Part shown: in pieces, positions 53,187 to 61,757 of the stretch
Layout: the number at the start of each line of letters is the position of its first letter
Numbering within the stretch: position 1 is the first letter of the stretch
Source of the DNA: Clostridiaceae bacterium
Lineage (GTDB): Bacteria; Bacillota; Clostridia; Lachnospirales; Lachnospiraceae
DNA: 64,000 nt
Reading direction: 5' to 3'
Assembly (NCBI GenBank): GCA_902362865.1
Contig: CABIYE010000001.1
Coordinates: 62,001-126,000, forward strand
The notes under the pieces: model-generated
What the model was told of the DNA's origin: nothing
Seen by the model: the letters and a program-made list of their open reading frames with translations, nothing else
Databases searched by the model: none
Translations under genes and position numbers: made by a program

Positions 53187-56100
53187 AGCATATCACAAAA
53201 GTACGGGAACTGTATGAGGAAACCATACACTGGATTTCAGAGTCGGAGGATTCCTGGAAAAATTTTCTTTTCTGCATGGGGCGCTTGTATCAGTTGGACT
53301 TCTTAAATACCTGTATGGTATATGCCCAGCGCCCAGATGCGTCCGTTCTTGCAGGATATGATGCCTGGCTGGAAATGGATTTGCCGGTTGCCAGAGGAAG
53401 TAAAGGAATTGCAGTATTTCCTTCCAAAATTTTCGGGGAAGGAGTTACCCATGTTTATGATATTCAAGATGTAAAGGGACAGGGAATCCGGCCCTGGAAC
53501 TGGCAGGTGAATGGGACAAACCGCAGACTGCTGGCAAGGGAGCTGTTCCCGGAAATCTACGAACAGGAAAAAAAGTTTAAAAATTCTTTAGACGCCTTTA
53601 CAAGAACAAATGTTTGGTTTATGATAGAAGAGGAATATGAAATTTTAAAATCCTTGCAGAAGCTGGCTGTCCTTACCGGAGAGGGACAGGAGGTAAAAGA
53701 AAACCAGATTACAGAGTTTCTTGTAAACAGTGTCTGTTATGCGGTGGAAAGCCGCTGCGGTATCCGAGATGACACCCTGGATTTTTCTTTTATCTGCGGT
53801 TTTTCAGAGAATGAGGAGGTTCTGTACCGGACAGGACGGTTAGTATCCCATTTATCTGGGCGGATTGTGTTACAGATTGCAAGGACCATGAAGAACATAG
53901 ACCTTGAAAGGAGGCAGTATTATGGAAGGGATCGCAGGAATCCAGTACAGGGAAATGAATGGCGTACAGATACCAGTCTTAGAGGGCGTGATGAGCGAGG
54001 AGAAGATACTGGCGTCCCTGAACCGTTACGGCAGGATCGCAGCACAGGAAATGAAGAGAACGGACCAGGCACAATACGAAATGATGCTCCTGTCCGGGAA
54101 ACTGATGGAGCGGCTTATGAAAATCCAGACAGAAGCGGAGGAATACCACGAGAAACTGGCAGAAAGTCTTCTGAAGACCTGGACCAGAGAGGACAGGACC
54201 GACCCTTACAATACGTTGGAAATGACCAACCTTCGGATACAGGCGGACATGGAAGCGCAGAAACAGGTTATGGAGGAGATCATTCACCCCAGGATCGGAT
54301 AAAACAGGAAAAAACAGAAGAGGATACAGAGAAAGGAACTGCTTCGGCGGTTCCTTTTCTGTCTGGGGAGATAGAACCTGCACAGCCGGAAAACTGGCAG
54401 AAAGAGAAAATCCTTCTGGAAATGACAGGGCAGGAGATACCATATAAAATTTATGAGTTTTACCGGAACAATCCAGAGGAAACAGACCGGGAAGCCTATC
54501 TTTATGAATTGTATGGAGATGTAAAAAGAGAAGCCCATACAAAAGACGGTATCCTGACCGCAGAAAGCGGTTCCAGTGGTTTTTATATTCTTTGGAGTGA
54601 GGGAACTTCCATGAAGGAGGCGTTCTGGTACTGGGACGAAGTTTCTTTGGAAATTGGGAAACGGATTGAAAAAGGGACCTATCTTCCTTTGTTATCTGTA
54701 TCGGAGGAAGCCTTAGAAAATGGGGAAGAAACAGAGGAAGAAACCTTACAGCCAGAGAAAGTGCAGGAAGTGATTGAGGAAAAGGAACCAATCCCATTAG
54801 AAGAGATTGGCATAGCCTTTTATAAACAGAATATCCAGGCGGATATTTTAAAGAAAATGCTCTGTCTGGTCTATACGACCAATCAGCTACCGGAAGAAAA
54901 AGACCATTTTTTGAAGATGCTTTTGCTTCGGGAAGTACCGGAAGGCCAGCCTTATTATCTGGTGCGGACAGAACATGGAAGCTATGAGCTTTGTATTCAG
55001 GAAAATGGGATTAAGATCACCCTGCCGGAAAGCCAAGATTTTCTGCAGGAACTTTCCTGGGATCAGTTTGGCGGGCTTACTGCACATCTGGCAGAGGAGG
55101 ACCAGATTGCCTATACCGAAGATTCAGAAACCTTAGAGCAGCAGGAGAATATGTACCGTCTGCTTCCCTGGTTTCCTGCATTATGGGAAGAATATAGCGA
55201 AATTCTTAAAAAAGAAGAGCTTTGGCAGGAAGGAAGAACCTCTGTCCAGACAGAAGGTAAGGTAGAAGCCGGAGATTATTATTACCCAGAAGGGTGGCTT
55301 CAGTTTACCGGTGGGGATAAAAGCCGGTATCAGAAAAATATCCGGGCGATCCGTATCTTAAAAACACTGGAGCAGGAAGAGAGAAATGCCACAAAAGAAG
55401 AACAGGAAATTCTTGCGGGGTATGTAGGGTGGGGCGGGTTGCCAAATGCTTTTAACAGTAAACGCCCGGAGTGGAAAAAAGAATATCAGGAATTGAAGGA
55501 ACTGTTGACCGCAGAAGAATACGCCCAGGCAAGGGCCAGTGTCAACAGTTCTTTTTATACGCCGCCGGAAGTCGTGCGGGGTGTTTATAAAGCCCTGGAG
55601 CAGTTTGGATTCCAGAAGGGAAAAATTCTGGAACCGGCTATGGGGATTGGAAACTTTTTTCATGGTCTTCCGGAAAATATGCAAAAATCCCAGCTTTATG
55701 GTGTGGAGATTGATGCCATAAGCGGAAGGATTGCACAAAAGCTCCACCCTTCAGCCAGTATCCAGATCAAAGGATTTGAAAAAACGGAATTTGAGGATAA
55801 CAGCTTTGATGTGATTGTGGGAAACGTGCCTTTTGGGGACTTCCGCTTGTATGATCCCCGATATAAAAAGATGAAGCTGAAAGTCCATGATTATTTTATC
55901 CGGAAAAGCCTGGACCTCCTTCGGCCAGGAGGCATTTTGGCAGTGGTAACTTCAAAAGGAACGTTGGATAAAAATGACAGCACTGTGAGAAAAAATCTGG
56001 CAGAACAGGCAGACCTTTTAGGGGCAGTCCGGCTTCCGGCAGATTCTTTTGGAAAGAGCGCCAATACCGCAGTTACCAGTGACCTTTTGTTTTTTCAGAA

Positions 56101-59100
56101 AAAAGCAGAGCCTTCGATTGGGGAGCCGATCTGGACTTATACAGGGCTTACAGAAGACATGGTGCCGGTGAATGAGTATTATCTGGAACACCCGGAAATG
56201 ATGCTTGGGAAAATGGTCTGGTTTGAACAGTTTTTCGGGAAAGATTCCAAATATACAGCCCTGGTCAATGAAGCGGAAGACTTTGACCTGGAAAAAGGAA
56301 TTTTGGACGCAGTTGGAGAGCTTCCTAAAAACTGTTATGAAGAAAGCATAGCAGAAAAAAAGAAGGAAGAGCAGGACGTCTTAGCTGCTTCTCCAGAGAT
56401 ACCTAATTATACGTTTACGGTGATACAGGACGAAGTATATTACCGGGAAGGGGAGTCTTTATACCGGAGCCAGGTAAAGGAAAGTGTGAAGCGTCGGATA
56501 CGTGCCATGCATAAGATCCGCCTTCTGGTGCGTGAAATTTTACAGATACAGCAGGAAAATTGTTCTGACCAGGAACTGAAAAAGGCACAGGAACAGTTAA
56601 ACCGTTTGTATGATGCCTTTGTGAAAACGCATGGATATTTCTGTGACCGGACAAATAAAATGGCGTTCCGGCAGGACAATGATTATCCCCTGCTTTCTTC
56701 CCTGGAAGTGGTTGACGAGGACAAAAATGTAACCAAAGCTGATATTTTTTACAAAAGGACCATACGCCCCAGAGATGTGATAGACAAAGTGGAAAATGCC
56801 CAGGAAGCATTGCATATCAGTCTGTCAGAATATAACCGGGTGGATATTCCCTATATGCTCTCTCTTTATCCGGGAAACAGGAAAGAAATGCTCCAGGAAT
56901 TAAAAGGGTTAATCTACCAGAACCCGGTACTGGCAAAAGAAGAAGATCCCAATGCAGGGTGGGAAACCGCAGATGAGTATTTAAGCGGCAATGTGCGGCA
57001 GAAGCTCCGTACTGCTAGGATTTATGCGCAGAATAATCCCTTGTTTGTAGACAACGTGGAAGCACTGGAAAAGGTACAGCCAAAAGAACTGACAGCGCCT
57101 GAGATCAGTGTAAAACTGGGAACAACCTGGATTGAAAATGAGGATTACGAACAGTTTATCTATGAGCTTTTGGAAATCCCGGAGAGCAACCAGAGAAACT
57201 ATTGCGCTCATAGTGGCCATGCCCTCAAGATTGAGCGCTTAGATGCAGATATGTCTTACCATATTGACAGGGGAAACTTTTTTGGAGGAACCATTCGTAC
57301 CAGACAAACCTATGGCACAAGATTTATGGATGCGATCAGCATTATAGAGGAACTGTTAAACAGCCGGATTGTGACCATAAGGGATCGGGTGCAGGAAGGG
57401 GAAAAAATACGTTATGTGATCAATCGGAAGGAAACCATGCTTGCCAGGGATAAGGCGGAGCAGATAAAAGAAGCCTTCCGGGACTGGATTTTTAAGGAGC
57501 CGGAGCGCAGAAAAAAATATGTGGATTTTTACAATGAAACCTTTAACTGCGACAGACAACGAAGCTATGATGGCTCTTATTTAAAACTGCCGGGACTGAA
57601 CCCTCTGCTAAAGCTGCGTCCTTATCAGAAAAATGCTGTGGCAAGGGCATTGCTGTGTGGAGGAAATACCTTGCTTGCCCATACGGTAGGCGCTGGTAAA
57701 TCTCTGGAAATGATCTGCATCTGTATGGAGATGAGGAGGCTGGGGCTGGCAACGAAACCCCTTCTTACCGTTCCGAACCACCTGACCTTCCAGATGGGAG
57801 CAGAATTTTTGCGCGCCTACCCAGATGCGAAGATCCTGATTACCAGAAAAGAAGATTTTCAGAAGGAAAACCGCAGGCGTATGATTGCCAGAATGGCAAC
57901 AGGGGATTATGACTGTATTATTATTGGCCATACTCAGTTCCAACGAATTGCCATTTCCCCTGACCGGCAAAGAGCCATGATGGAAGAGCAGGCAGAGCAA
58001 CTGGTAGAAGCCATTAACCGGGCAAGGGAAGAAGAGGGAAAGAACTGGTCCATAAAGCAGATGGAAAGCAGAAAGAAAAAACTGCTAGAGAAAATCGAAG
58101 AACTGAACAATGAAGAAATCAAAGATGATGTGATGTACTTTGAAGAAACGGGCGTAGACGCCTTATTTGTAGACGAAGCACACCTGTTCAAGAACTTGGA
58201 AGTTTTTACGAAAATGAACAATGTTGCGGGCCTGGGTTCCAGCGGTTCCCAGAGGGCTATGGATATGCGAATGAAAATCCAGTATATCAACGAAAAAAAT
58301 CAGGGAAGGGGCGTCATTATGGCAACGGGAACCCCTTTGTCAAATTCTATGGTGGAACTTTATGTGATGCAGTTATATCTGCAGGAAAGGCGGCTTCACG
58401 AAAAGGGGATTTACCATTTTGATGCATGGGCTTCTGTGTTTGGGGAAGTTACCAGTTCCCTGGAATTGGCACCGGAGGGTACCGGTTACCGGATGCGGAC
58501 CAGGTTTAATAAGTTTATCAATCTGCCGGAACTGATACACCTGTTTAAAGAAGTGGCAGACATCATTCTGCCTGATATGCTGGATATTAAGCGGCCAGAA
58601 TTAAAGGACGGAAAATATAAGGTTATAGTATCGGAAGCCTCTGATTATGTCAAAGAACGTATGCAGGAAATGGTGGAAAGGGCAGAAGCAATCCATAGAG
58701 GTGTGGTAGATCCAAAGGACGACAATATGCTCCGGATTACCGGGGAAGCAAGGCTCTTGGGTACAGATTCCCGGCTTTTGGACAGTTATGCTTCGGTAGA
58801 TTCGGATTCCAAACTGAATAAAGCAGTAGAAAACATTTACCAGGAATATGTACAGTCCCAGGAACAGAAAGGAACCCAGATTGTCTTTTCGGATATTGGG
58901 ACACCCGGACCTGGAAAAGCATTTACCGTCTATGATTATTTAAAACAGGAACTGATTACCAGAGGTGTTCCAGAGGAAGAAATCTGCTTTATCCATGATG
59001 CAAAAACAGATGAACAGAGGGACCGCATGTTTTCCGATGTCAGAGCCGGAAGGAAACGGATTATTATAGGAAGTACCGAAAAACTGGGGGTAGGAACCAA

Positions 59101-60070
59101 TATCCAGACCAGAATGGTGGCGGCTCATCATATCGACTGTCCCTGGAAACCCTCTGATATTGAACAGCGGGAAGGGCGTATTATCCGCCAGGGGAATGAA
59201 AATGAGGAAGTCAATATTTACCGCTATGTAACAAAGGGTTCTTTTGATGCTTATTTATGGGGCATTGTAGAAACAAAACAGCGGTTTATCAGCCAGGTAT
59301 TTACCAGCCGGGAACTGGCAAGGATCTGTGAGGATATAGATGAAACCGTACTAAACTTTGCAGAGATTAAAGCGGTAGCTTCTGAAAATCCCCTGATCAT
59401 GGAAAAAATACAAGTAGATAATGAAGTAGCACGTCTGAGAATTTTAAAAGCTGCACATGAAGGGAAAAGGTTTGCCCTGCAAGATGCGGTCACTTTCCAG
59501 TATCCGAAAAGGATAGAAAGTCTGAAGGGAGAACTGCAATTACTTCAAAAGGATTTGGAGCGCAGGAACCAGGCTATGGAAGTACAACCGGGGTTTGCAA
59601 TCACGCTGCAGGGAAAAGTTTATGAGAAACACAAAGAAGCAGGCGAAGTTCTGCGTGGGATTATAGAAGGAGTGACGGCTTTTACCAGGTACGAAGTCGG
59701 TATGTATAAGGGGTTTCAGGTATCTGTTCAGAATGATATGCTGGGGCCGAGCTTGTTCCTTCAGGGAGAGAAGGAGTATAGTGTGGAGTTAAAAAGCAGT
59801 GACTCCGGCAACATGGTTCGTATAGAAAACCGCTTGAATGCCCTTGATAAAGCAGTGGAGGAGGTTCAAAAAGAAATTAAGACCTGCGAAAATGAGATAA
59901 AAAATGCAAAGCAGGAATATGAAAAGCCCTTCCCGTATGAGGAGCTTTTAAAAGAGAATATTACCCGGCAGATGGAGATTGATGCAGAACTGGAAATCAA
60001 GGACCAGGAGGAGTGTGTGGAAGTGCAGGAGGAAACTAAAAATCTTCCATGCCAGACAGCAGTTCGGTAA
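53183..60070 (+). CDS. Very large ArdC-like / N6-methylase / SNF2-helicase fusion
   Basis: A 2295-residue protein. The N-terminus (1-250; GRLYQLDFLNTCMVYAQRPD, RGSKGIAVFPSK) resembles ArdC, an ssDNA-binding anti-restriction domain. A polar Arg/Asp/Gly linker (about 247-373) overlaps a nested gene. An adenine-methylase module has motif I ILEPAMGIGNFF near 812 and motif IV NVPFGD near 883 in place of NPPY. A superfamily-2 helicase follows: GAGKSLEM near 1501, VDEAHLFKN near 1663, MATGTPLSNS, and QREGRIIRQGN near 1994. Proteins of this layout are a hallmark of Clostridia ICEs and may protect incoming DNA. One uninterrupted frame, so intact. Confidence 0.9.
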   Translation: MKHITKVRELYEETIHWISESEDSWKNFLFCMGRLYQLDFLNTCMVYAQRPDASVLAGYDAWLEMDLPVARGSKGIAVFPSKIFGEGVTHVYDIQDVKGQGIRPWNWQVNGTNRRLLARELFPEIYEQEKKFKNSLDAFTRTNVWFMIEEEYEILKSLQKLAVLTGEGQEVKENQITEFLVNSVCYAVESRCGIRDDTLDFSFICGFSENEEVLYRTGRLVSHLSGRIVLQIARTMKNIDLERRQYYGRDRRNPVQGNEWRTDTSLRGRDERGEDTGVPEPLRQDRSTGNEENGPGTIRNDAPVRETDGAAYENPDRSGGIPRETGRKSSEDLDQRGQDRPLQYVGNDQPSDTGGHGSAETGYGGDHSPQDRIKQEKTEEDTEKGTASAVPFLSGEIEPAQPENWQKEKILLEMTGQEIPYKIYEFYRNNPEETDREAYLYELYGDVKREAHTKDGILTAESGSSGFYILWSEGTSMKEAFWYWDEVSLEIGKRIEKGTYLPLLSVSEEALENGEETEEETLQPEKVQEVIEEKEPIPLEEIGIAFYKQNIQADILKKMLCLVYTTNQLPEEKDHFLKMLLLREVPEGQPYYLVRTEHGSYELCIQENGIKITLPESQDFLQELSWDQFGGLTAHLAEEDQIAYTEDSETLEQQENMYRLLPWFPALWEEYSEILKKEELWQEGRTSVQTEGKVEAGDYYYPEGWLQFTGGDKSRYQKNIRAIRILKTLEQEERNATKEEQEILAGYVGWGGLPNAFNSKRPEWKKEYQELKELLTAEEYAQARASVNSSFYTPPEVVRGVYKALEQFGFQKGKILEPAMGIGNFFHGLPENMQKSQLYGVEIDAISGRIAQKLHPSASIQIKGFEKTEFEDNSFDVIVGNVPFGDFRLYDPRYKKMKLKVHDYFIRKSLDLLRPGGILAVVTSKGTLDKNDSTVRKNLAEQADLLGAVRLPADSFGKSANTAVTSDLLFFQKKAEPSIGEPIWTYTGLTEDMVPVNEYYLEHPEMMLGKMVWFEQFFGKDSKYTALVNEAEDFDLEKGILDAVGELPKNCYEESIAEKKKEEQDVLAASPEIPNYTFTVIQDEVYYREGESLYRSQVKESVKRRIRAMHKIRLLVREILQIQQENCSDQELKKAQEQLNRLYDAFVKTHGYFCDRTNKMAFRQDNDYPLLSSLEVVDEDKNVTKADIFYKRTIRPRDVIDKVENAQEALHISLSEYNRVDIPYMLSLYPGNRKEMLQELKGLIYQNPVLAKEEDPNAGWETADEYLSGNVRQKLRTARIYAQNNPLFVDNVEALEKVQPKELTAPEISVKLGTTWIENEDYEQFIYELLEIPESNQRNYCAHSGHALKIERLDADMSYHIDRGNFFGGTIRTRQTYGTRFMDAISIIEELLNSRIVTIRDRVQEGEKIRYVINRKETMLARDKAEQIKEAFRDWIFKEPERRKKYVDFYNETFNCDRQRSYDGSYLKLPGLNPLLKLRPYQKNAVARALLCGGNTLLAHTVGAGKSLEMICICMEMRRLGLATKPLLTVPNHLTFQMGAEFLRAYPDAKILITRKEDFQKENRRRMIARMATGDYDCIIIGHTQFQRIAISPDRQRAMMEEQAEQLVEAINRAREEEGKNWSIKQMESRKKKLLEKIEELNNEEIKDDVMYFEETGVDALFVDEAHLFKNLEVFTKMNNVAGLGSSGSQRAMDMRMKIQYINEKNQGRGVIMATGTPLSNSMVELYVMQLYLQERRLHEKGIYHFDAWASVFGEVTSSLELAPEGTGYRMRTRFNKFINLPELIHLFKEVADIILPDMLDIKRPELKDGKYKVIVSEASDYVKERMQEMVERAEAIHRGVVDPKDDNMLRITGEARLLGTDSRLLDSYASVDSDSKLNKAVENIYQEYVQSQEQKGTQIVFSDIGTPGPGKAFTVYDYLKQELITRGVPEEEICFIHDAKTDEQRDRMFSDVRAGRKRIIIGSTEKLGVGTNIQTRMVAAHHIDCPWKPSDIEQREGRIIRQGNENEEVNIYRYVTKGSFDAYLWGIVETKQRFISQVFTSRELARICEDIDETVLNFAEIKAVASENPLIMEKIQVDNEVARLRILKAAHEGKRFALQDAVTFQYPKRIESLKGELQLLQKDLERRNQAMEVQPGFAITLQGKVYEKHKEAGEVLRGIIEGVTAFTRYEVGMYKGFQVSVQNDMLGPSLFLQGEKEYSVELKSSDSGNMVRIENRLNALDKAVEEVQKEIKTCENEIKNAKQEYEKPFPYEELLKENITRQMEIDAELEIKDQEECVEVQEETKNLPCQTAVR
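53922..54302 (+). CDS. TnpV-like gene nested in another frame of the helicase gene
   Basis: A 126-residue helical protein lying wholly inside the large helicase ORF, one frame shifted. A perfect GAAAGGAGG (53906-53914) stands seven nt before the ATG. The sequence MLLSGKLMERLMKIQTEAEE, preceded by LNRYGRIAAQEM, fits the TnpV family of transposon-encoded proteins. The overlapped helicase segment is a hydrophobic-poor Arg/Asp/Gly linker, as expected if it is overprinted. Function unknown. This is translated overlap rather than a chance shadow because it has both a ribosome-binding site and a family match. Confidence 0.75.
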   Translation: MEGIAGIQYREMNGVQIPVLEGVMSEEKILASLNRYGRIAAQEMKRTDQAQYEMMLLSGKLMERLMKIQTEAEEYHEKLAESLLKTWTREDRTDPYNTLEMTNLRIQADMEAQKQVMEEIIHPRIG

Positions 60071-60101
60071 CGAAAAATAGAGTAGAAAAGGAGATCACAA
60101 T

Positions 60102-60710
60102 ATGGAATATAATATCAGAGTATATAAACCGGAATTGAAACAGGAAGAAGGAAAAATCAATAACCTGAAAGGATTTGCTACCATTACCTTTGATGAGGCC
60201 TTCTGTGTGAAAAGCCTTGCAATTAAAGAGTCCTCGAAAGGAAATCTGTATCTCGATATGCCCCGTTACAGAGATTATGAAACAGGGGAGTATGTTCCTT
60301 TTTTCCGGTTTACGGATAAGGAATTTCAAAAGGAAGTGTTGGATACCGTAAGGGAAGCCTATGAGAATATGACAGAAACGAAAACAGACTGTAAGGGCTG
60401 TTGGGGAGAGGAAGAGCTGTATTACAATCTGAGTGTAAATCCGGTACAGGGAAGCGATACATTTAAGGCAGATGTAGCCATTCGTCTGCAGGACGTATTG
60501 GCAATCCAGCAGCTTCATGTGATCCAGGCATGGAACGGAAAAACTTTTGTAGGTATGCCTCAGAAAAATTCTGCAAAAGGAGAGAGGGAGGATATTGCCC
60601 ATGCAGTCAATGCAGAATTTAAGGCAGATCTGGAAAGTGCAATCATGGACGAATACAATAAAAAGATGGAATATGCCAAAAGCCAGAAACAGCAGCGAAG
60701 AGGGAGATAG
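60102..60710 (+). CDS. Tandem SpoVG-domain protein
   Basis: A 202-residue protein with two SpoVG-like units. The first (about 1-90) has GFATITFDEAFCVKSLAIKE and GNLYLDMPRYRDYETGEY. The second (about 105-190) has KADVAIRLQDVLAIQQLHVI, KTFVGMPQKN and DIAHAVNAEFKADLE, the latter close to the SpoVG C-terminus. SpoVG binds nucleic acid and affects sporulation and virulence gene expression; a single copy is usual, so an intramolecular duplication stands out. The ATG follows AAAAGGAG. Confidence 0.82.
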   Translation: MEYNIRVYKPELKQEEGKINNLKGFATITFDEAFCVKSLAIKESSKGNLYLDMPRYRDYETGEYVPFFRFTDKEFQKEVLDTVREAYENMTETKTDCKGCWGEEELYYNLSVNPVQGSDTFKADVAIRLQDVLAIQQLHVIQAWNGKTFVGMPQKNSAKGEREDIAHAVNAEFKADLESAIMDEYNKKMEYAKSQKQQRRGR

Positions 60711-60788
60711 GAGCGATTCATAAAAAGACTGGTATTTTTGGAACAATAATGGTAGAATGAAGGAAATATCAGCATGGGAGGAAACAGT

Positions 60789-61028
60789 ATGCCAAGACGT
60801 AAAAAAGTAGAAAATCTTTCTCTTGAAGAAATGCTTATGAAGACAGAGCAGGAGATTAAAACAACAGAGGCAGAATTAAAAGAACTGCGTTTGAAAGCAA
60901 AAGAACTTAGGAAGAAGATTGAAGATAAACAGAAAGATGAAATCTTTAGCGCCTTACTTGCTTCCGGAAAAACAGTGGAAGAGGTCATGACATATTTAAA
61001 ATCCGGTAATGAAGAAAAAGCGGAATAA
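60789..61028 (+). CDS. DUF4315-like small coiled-coil protein
   Basis: A 79-residue charged helical protein (MKTEQEIKTTEAELKELRLK, then SALLASGKTVEEVMTYL). Layout fits the DUF4315 proteins of ICEs: a coiled coil followed by a short helical end. GGGAGG lies seven nt before the ATG at 60789. It closes the conserved ICE block before the AT-rich cargo. Confidence 0.7.
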   Translation: MPRRKKVENLSLEEMLMKTEQEIKTTEAELKELRLKAKELRKKIEDKQKDEIFSALLASGKTVEEVMTYLKSGNEEKAE

Positions 61029-61036
61029 AATAAAGG

Positions 61037-61078
61037 AAAATGCCGTTACGGGTGATAAACCTGTAGCGGCATTTTTTG
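61037..61078 (+). terminator. Intrinsic terminator before the RiPP cargo
   Basis: The 61037-61053 arm pairs with 61059-61075 allowing G-U pairs, followed by T6. It separates the ICE transcript from the cargo operon. Confidence 0.85.
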
Positions 61079-61130
61079 TGGTCATAAAAATAATATTTGG
61101 TGGACAAAAATAACTATTATTTGTATTGAG

Positions 61131-61139
61131 TGCTATACT
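61131..61139 (+). promoter_or_regulatory. Extended -10 promoter of the epipeptide operon
   Basis: TGCTATACT at 61131-61139 is an extended -10 (TGn plus TATACT). No good -35 is visible. The remaining 180-nt leader to 61318 is AT-rich and holds only a 13-codon frame at 61198. Confidence 0.5.
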
Positions 61140-61318
61140 ACAAAACATCTAATACATATGGATTAGGAATAAACACAGGGAGGTAAGAAATACATCAATG
61201 GTTTCAGAGAAAACAAGAAGTCCCACAAAAATATATTAAGCAAAAGGGAATAGAAATTTTGAAAACACTGTAAAGTGTAAAAAATAGTTAGTGAAAAGAA
61301 GAAAGGTTGGGTATAAAA

Positions 61319-61468
61319 ATGAAAATTAACGATTTTAAAGAAAACAATGAAAATAAAAAGGAAGTTATGGAGAAAAAGATGGAAGCCTTAAAGCTGGAAA
61401 ATATCAATAGTATGTGGTATTTCATTGTTGCAACTCTTAAGGCAGTTGTTGGTAGTAAGGGACACTAA
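61319..61468 (+). CDS. Epipeptide precursor 1 (EpeX/YydF-like)
   Basis: A 49-codon peptide with a charged 32-residue leader and the core WYFIVATLKAVVGSKGH. Bacillus subtilis YydF/EpeX is also 49 residues and ends WYFVKSKENRWILGSGH; both align without gaps, sharing W33-Y-F and G48-H49. In YydF a radical SAM enzyme inverts Val36 and Ile44; here the same positions are Ile36 and Val44. The mature product would be a D-residue-containing membrane-active peptide. GAAAGG lies 13 nt before the ATG. A second copy follows 33 nt downstream. The match to YydF is from memory of its sequence. Confidence 0.85.
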   Translation: MKINDFKENNENKKEVMEKKMEALKLENINSMWYFIVATLKAVVGSKGH

Positions 61469-61501
61469 TAAAAAAATTGATTTAAAATGGAGGAATTAGA
61501 G

Positions 61502-61651
61502 ATGAAAATTAATGAATTTAAAGAAAATAACGAAACAAAAAAAGAGGTTATGGATCAGAAAATGGAGGCCTTAAAACTGGAAAATATTAACAGCATGTGG
61601 TACTTCATTGTCGCTACCCTTAAAGCTGTCGTTGGTAGTAAAGGACACTAA
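61502..61651 (+). CDS. Epipeptide precursor 2 (EpeX/YydF-like)
   Basis: A second 49-codon precursor with the same final 30 residues as copy 1. The leader differs at four positions (D5E, N12T, E18D, K19Q). Nineteen codons differ silently, so the peptide is under strong selection while the DNA has drifted. GGAGG precedes the ATG at a better distance than in copy 1. Two copies could raise the dose of substrate for the downstream enzyme. Confidence 0.85.
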   Translation: MKINEFKENNETKKEVMDQKMEALKLENINSMWYFIVATLKAVVGSKGH

Positions 61652-61695
61652 ATATAAAAAGACGAGAGATTTGTAGACTTATCATATTTTATGAG

Positions 61696-61742
61696 AAATA
61701 GGTGTTTATAGAATGCTTCATATATTTTATAAACACCTATTT
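61696..61742 (+). promoter_or_regulatory. Hairpin between precursor and transporter genes
   Basis: A 15-bp perfect stem (61696-61710 with 61728-61742), 17-nt loop, ending just before the GGAAAGG of the next gene. With little T tract it may be a partial terminator or RNA-stabilising structure that keeps precursor mRNA in excess. Confidence 0.65.
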
Positions 61743-61757
61743 GGAAAGGATACTGCA

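Noticed and set aside
53979..54797. Minus-strand open frame of 272 codons opposite the helicase and TnpV-like genes
   Set aside because: No ribosome-binding site or recognisable domain; its composition follows from the complement of two coding frames.
61198..61239. 13-codon frame in the epipeptide leader as a third precursor
   Set aside because: GGGAGG is 12 or more nt away and the sequence has no core-like WYF or GH; it may be a leader peptide at best.
61319..61651. Streptide-like or thioether (sactipeptide) precursor
   Set aside because: No Lys-Trp crosslink motif of streptide and no cysteine in the core; the full-length match to YydF is far better.
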